NCBI GenBank assembly: GCA_902789665.1
Contig: CADAOY010000001.1
Span: forward strand, 62,001 to 126,000
DNA from: an uncultured Lachnospiraceae bacterium
GTDB taxonomy: Bacteria > Bacillota > Clostridia > Lachnospirales > Lachnospiraceae
DNA: 64,000 nucleotides
Reading direction: 5' to 3'
Positions 62,890 to 64,000 of the stretch are shown one piece after another (position 1 is the stretch's first letter; each line of letters begins with the position of its first letter). A program made the translations under genes and the position numbers. The notes below the pieces were generated by a model. That model did no database searches. It was not told the DNA's origin and saw only the letters and a list, made by a program, of their open reading frames with translations.

Positions 62890-64000
62890 ATGGAACAGTT
62901 TCTGACTAATATAGATGATATCTTATATACATGGTGTCTGATTTATCTTCTGGCGGGTGCGGGAATCTATTTCACAATCAGAACAAGATTTGTCCAGATC
63001 CGTCTTCTTAAAGACTCAGTAAAGTGGATGTTTGAAAAAAAGGGAGGCTCCGGAATATCTTCATTCCAGGCACTGATGGTTGCTACGGCATCCCGTGTTG
63101 GAACAGGCAATATGGCAGGTGTTGCTGTGGCGATTCTTACCGGTGGACCGGGAGCAGCATTCTGGATGTGGCTTCTCGCCATTATCGGTTCTTCATCAGC
63201 TTTCATTGAGAGTACCCTGGCTCAGATTTATAAAAGAAAAGATGGTAATTCATATAAGGGCGGCCCTGCATACTATATAGAGAGGGCTCTTAATTCAAGA
63301 TGGCTTGGTATACTATTTGCCATTTCCCTAATTGCAACTTTTGCCTTTGGTTTTAACGGCCTGCAGGCATATAACATAGTGTCTTCTTTGGAATACTATT
63401 TCCCTAATATAGGCGAAACAATGGTTCCGGTAATAGTTGGATTAATATTATTTATTATTGTTCTTATTCTGTTTTTTGCAGGAACGGAAAAGATAGGATG
63501 GCTTTCATCTGTGCTGGTTCCGATTATGTCGGGGTTGTATATTCTGATGGCTGTTTTGATAATAATCATAAACTTCAGACAGGTACCTGCAACCATTGCT
63601 CTGATATTTAAATCGGCTTTTGATTTTAAAGCAATATTCGGCGGTTTGGCAGGATCATGTATGGTTCAGGGAATTAAGAGAGGATTATTCTCCAATGAAG
63701 CCGGTATGGGTTCTGCGCCTAATGCATCTGCTTCTGCTGAGGTTTCTCATCCTGCAAAGCAGGGTCTGGCTCAGATTGTTTCAGTATATCTCGACACTTT
63801 GATGATATGTACTGCTACCGTATTCATAGTACTTCTGACAGGTCAGTATAAGGGCGACATTACTGACGGAATACCACTTATACAACAGTCAGTCAGTTCA
63901 CAGTTCGGAAGTCTGGCAATTCATATAATAACGATTTCAGTATGCCTTTTTGCATTCACATCCATTTTGGGCAATTATTTTTACGCAGAGTCGAATATTT
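62890..64000 (+). CDS. Sodium:alanine (AGCS-family) symporter, 3' partial
   Basis: The frame starting ATG at 62890 (site AAGGGG) stays open to the end of the window, giving 370 residues of a protein usually about 450-480 long. The N-terminal part has FTIRTRFVQIRL and the AGCS motif ATASRVGTGNMAGVAVAI (normally VGTGNIAGVA). Further on are GGPAYYIERAL and the signature GIKRGLFSNEAGMGSAPNASA, which identify the alanine or glycine:cation symporters. It has about nine membrane segments in the visible part. It lies behind the guaA terminator and is a separate transcript. Confidence 0.92.
   Translation, partial: MEQFLTNIDDILYTWCLIYLLAGAGIYFTIRTRFVQIRLLKDSVKWMFEKKGGSGISSFQALMVATASRVGTGNMAGVAVAILTGGPGAAFWMWLLAIIGSSSAFIESTLAQIYKRKDGNSYKGGPAYYIERALNSRWLGILFAISLIATFAFGFNGLQAYNIVSSLEYYFPNIGETMVPVIVGLILFIIVLILFFAGTEKIGWLSSVLVPIMSGLYILMAVLIIIINFRQVPATIALIFKSAFDFKAIFGGLAGSCMVQGIKRGLFSNEAGMGSAPNASASAEVSHPAKQGLAQIVSVYLDTLMICTATVFIVLLTGQYKGDITDGIPLIQQSVSSQFGSLAIHIITISVCLFAFTSILGNYFYAESNI

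Noticed and set aside
1-64000. CRISPR arrays, tRNA or rRNA genes, insertion sequences
   Set aside because: I saw no regularly spaced direct repeats with spacers, no cloverleaf-forming segments and no transposase-like proteins.

Overview
The window looks like chromosome of a low-GC, Gram-positive, strictly anaerobic gut or rumen clostridium, most likely family Lachnospiraceae. The reasons are AT-rich DNA with strong AGGAGG-type ribosome binding sites, PadR-DUF1700-DUF4097 and DUF3021-LytTR gene sets, sortase-type surface proteins with KTGD or PKTAE sorting signals, a citrate synthase-like protein of the isopropylmalate synthase family, and an anaerobe-type biotin synthase. Genus assignment is inference. 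No rRNA, tRNA, CRISPR array or intact mobile element was found. Both ends cut a gene.

Layout. 1-4.6 kb: end of a coiled-coil protein gene followed by a 1011-residue hydrophilic protein of unknown function. 4.7-12.5 kb: SpoIIE-type phosphatase, DnaQ-like exonuclease, small proteins, SCP2-domain protein, CstA-type transporter, Re-citrate synthase-like enzyme, GreA-like factor and glycosyltransferase. 12.6-17.5 kb: a 1021-residue paralogue of the first large protein and a 608-residue companion. 17.7-22.4 kb: PadR/HAAS/DUF4097 envelope operon, amidase lipoprotein, DUF2975-like membrane protein with a YozG-like regulator; GC-rich intergenic islands cluster here. 22.5-25.7 kb: a biotin unit (degenerate BirA-like repressor, biotin operator, SSS symporter, BioB). 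25.8-31.9 kb: chemoreceptor, NhaC antiporter, K+ channel, stand-alone GMP synthase ATP-PPase. 31.9-34.8 kb: a patch with signs of transfer (139-bp inverted-repeat element, XRE regulator, cut-down Bro-N gene, nadE with different codon use). 35-41 kb: DUF3021-LytTR and a phosphorelay (response regulator, Hpt, DUF3798 lipoprotein, hybrid kinase). 41.2-48.5 kb: SDR enzyme, small protein, giant Cna-B surface protein behind a sigma-D-type promoter. 48.6-55.6 kb: lipid kinase, EAL phosphodiesterase, MscS channel, Crp/Fnr regulator, LicD-like protein. 55.7-59.7 kb: double-HTH regulator divergent from a second surface protein. 59.9-64 kb: purA-guaA and the start of a Na+/alanine symporter.

Most interesting candidates. 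(1) A family of large soluble proteins built from repeated helical modules ending in a GHGG motif 120-121 residues apart, in two gene pairs; I know of no described function. (2) A biotin-controlled unit in which a BirA-like protein with an apparently dead ligase site sits beside a textbook BirA operator driving an SSS-family symporter and BioB, suggesting a bacterial SSS-type biotin or dethiobiotin importer. (3) A CRP-like palindrome in front of both the Crp/Fnr gene and the SCP2-CstA pair. (4) A sigma-D/FliA-type promoter in front of the 1944-residue adhesin.
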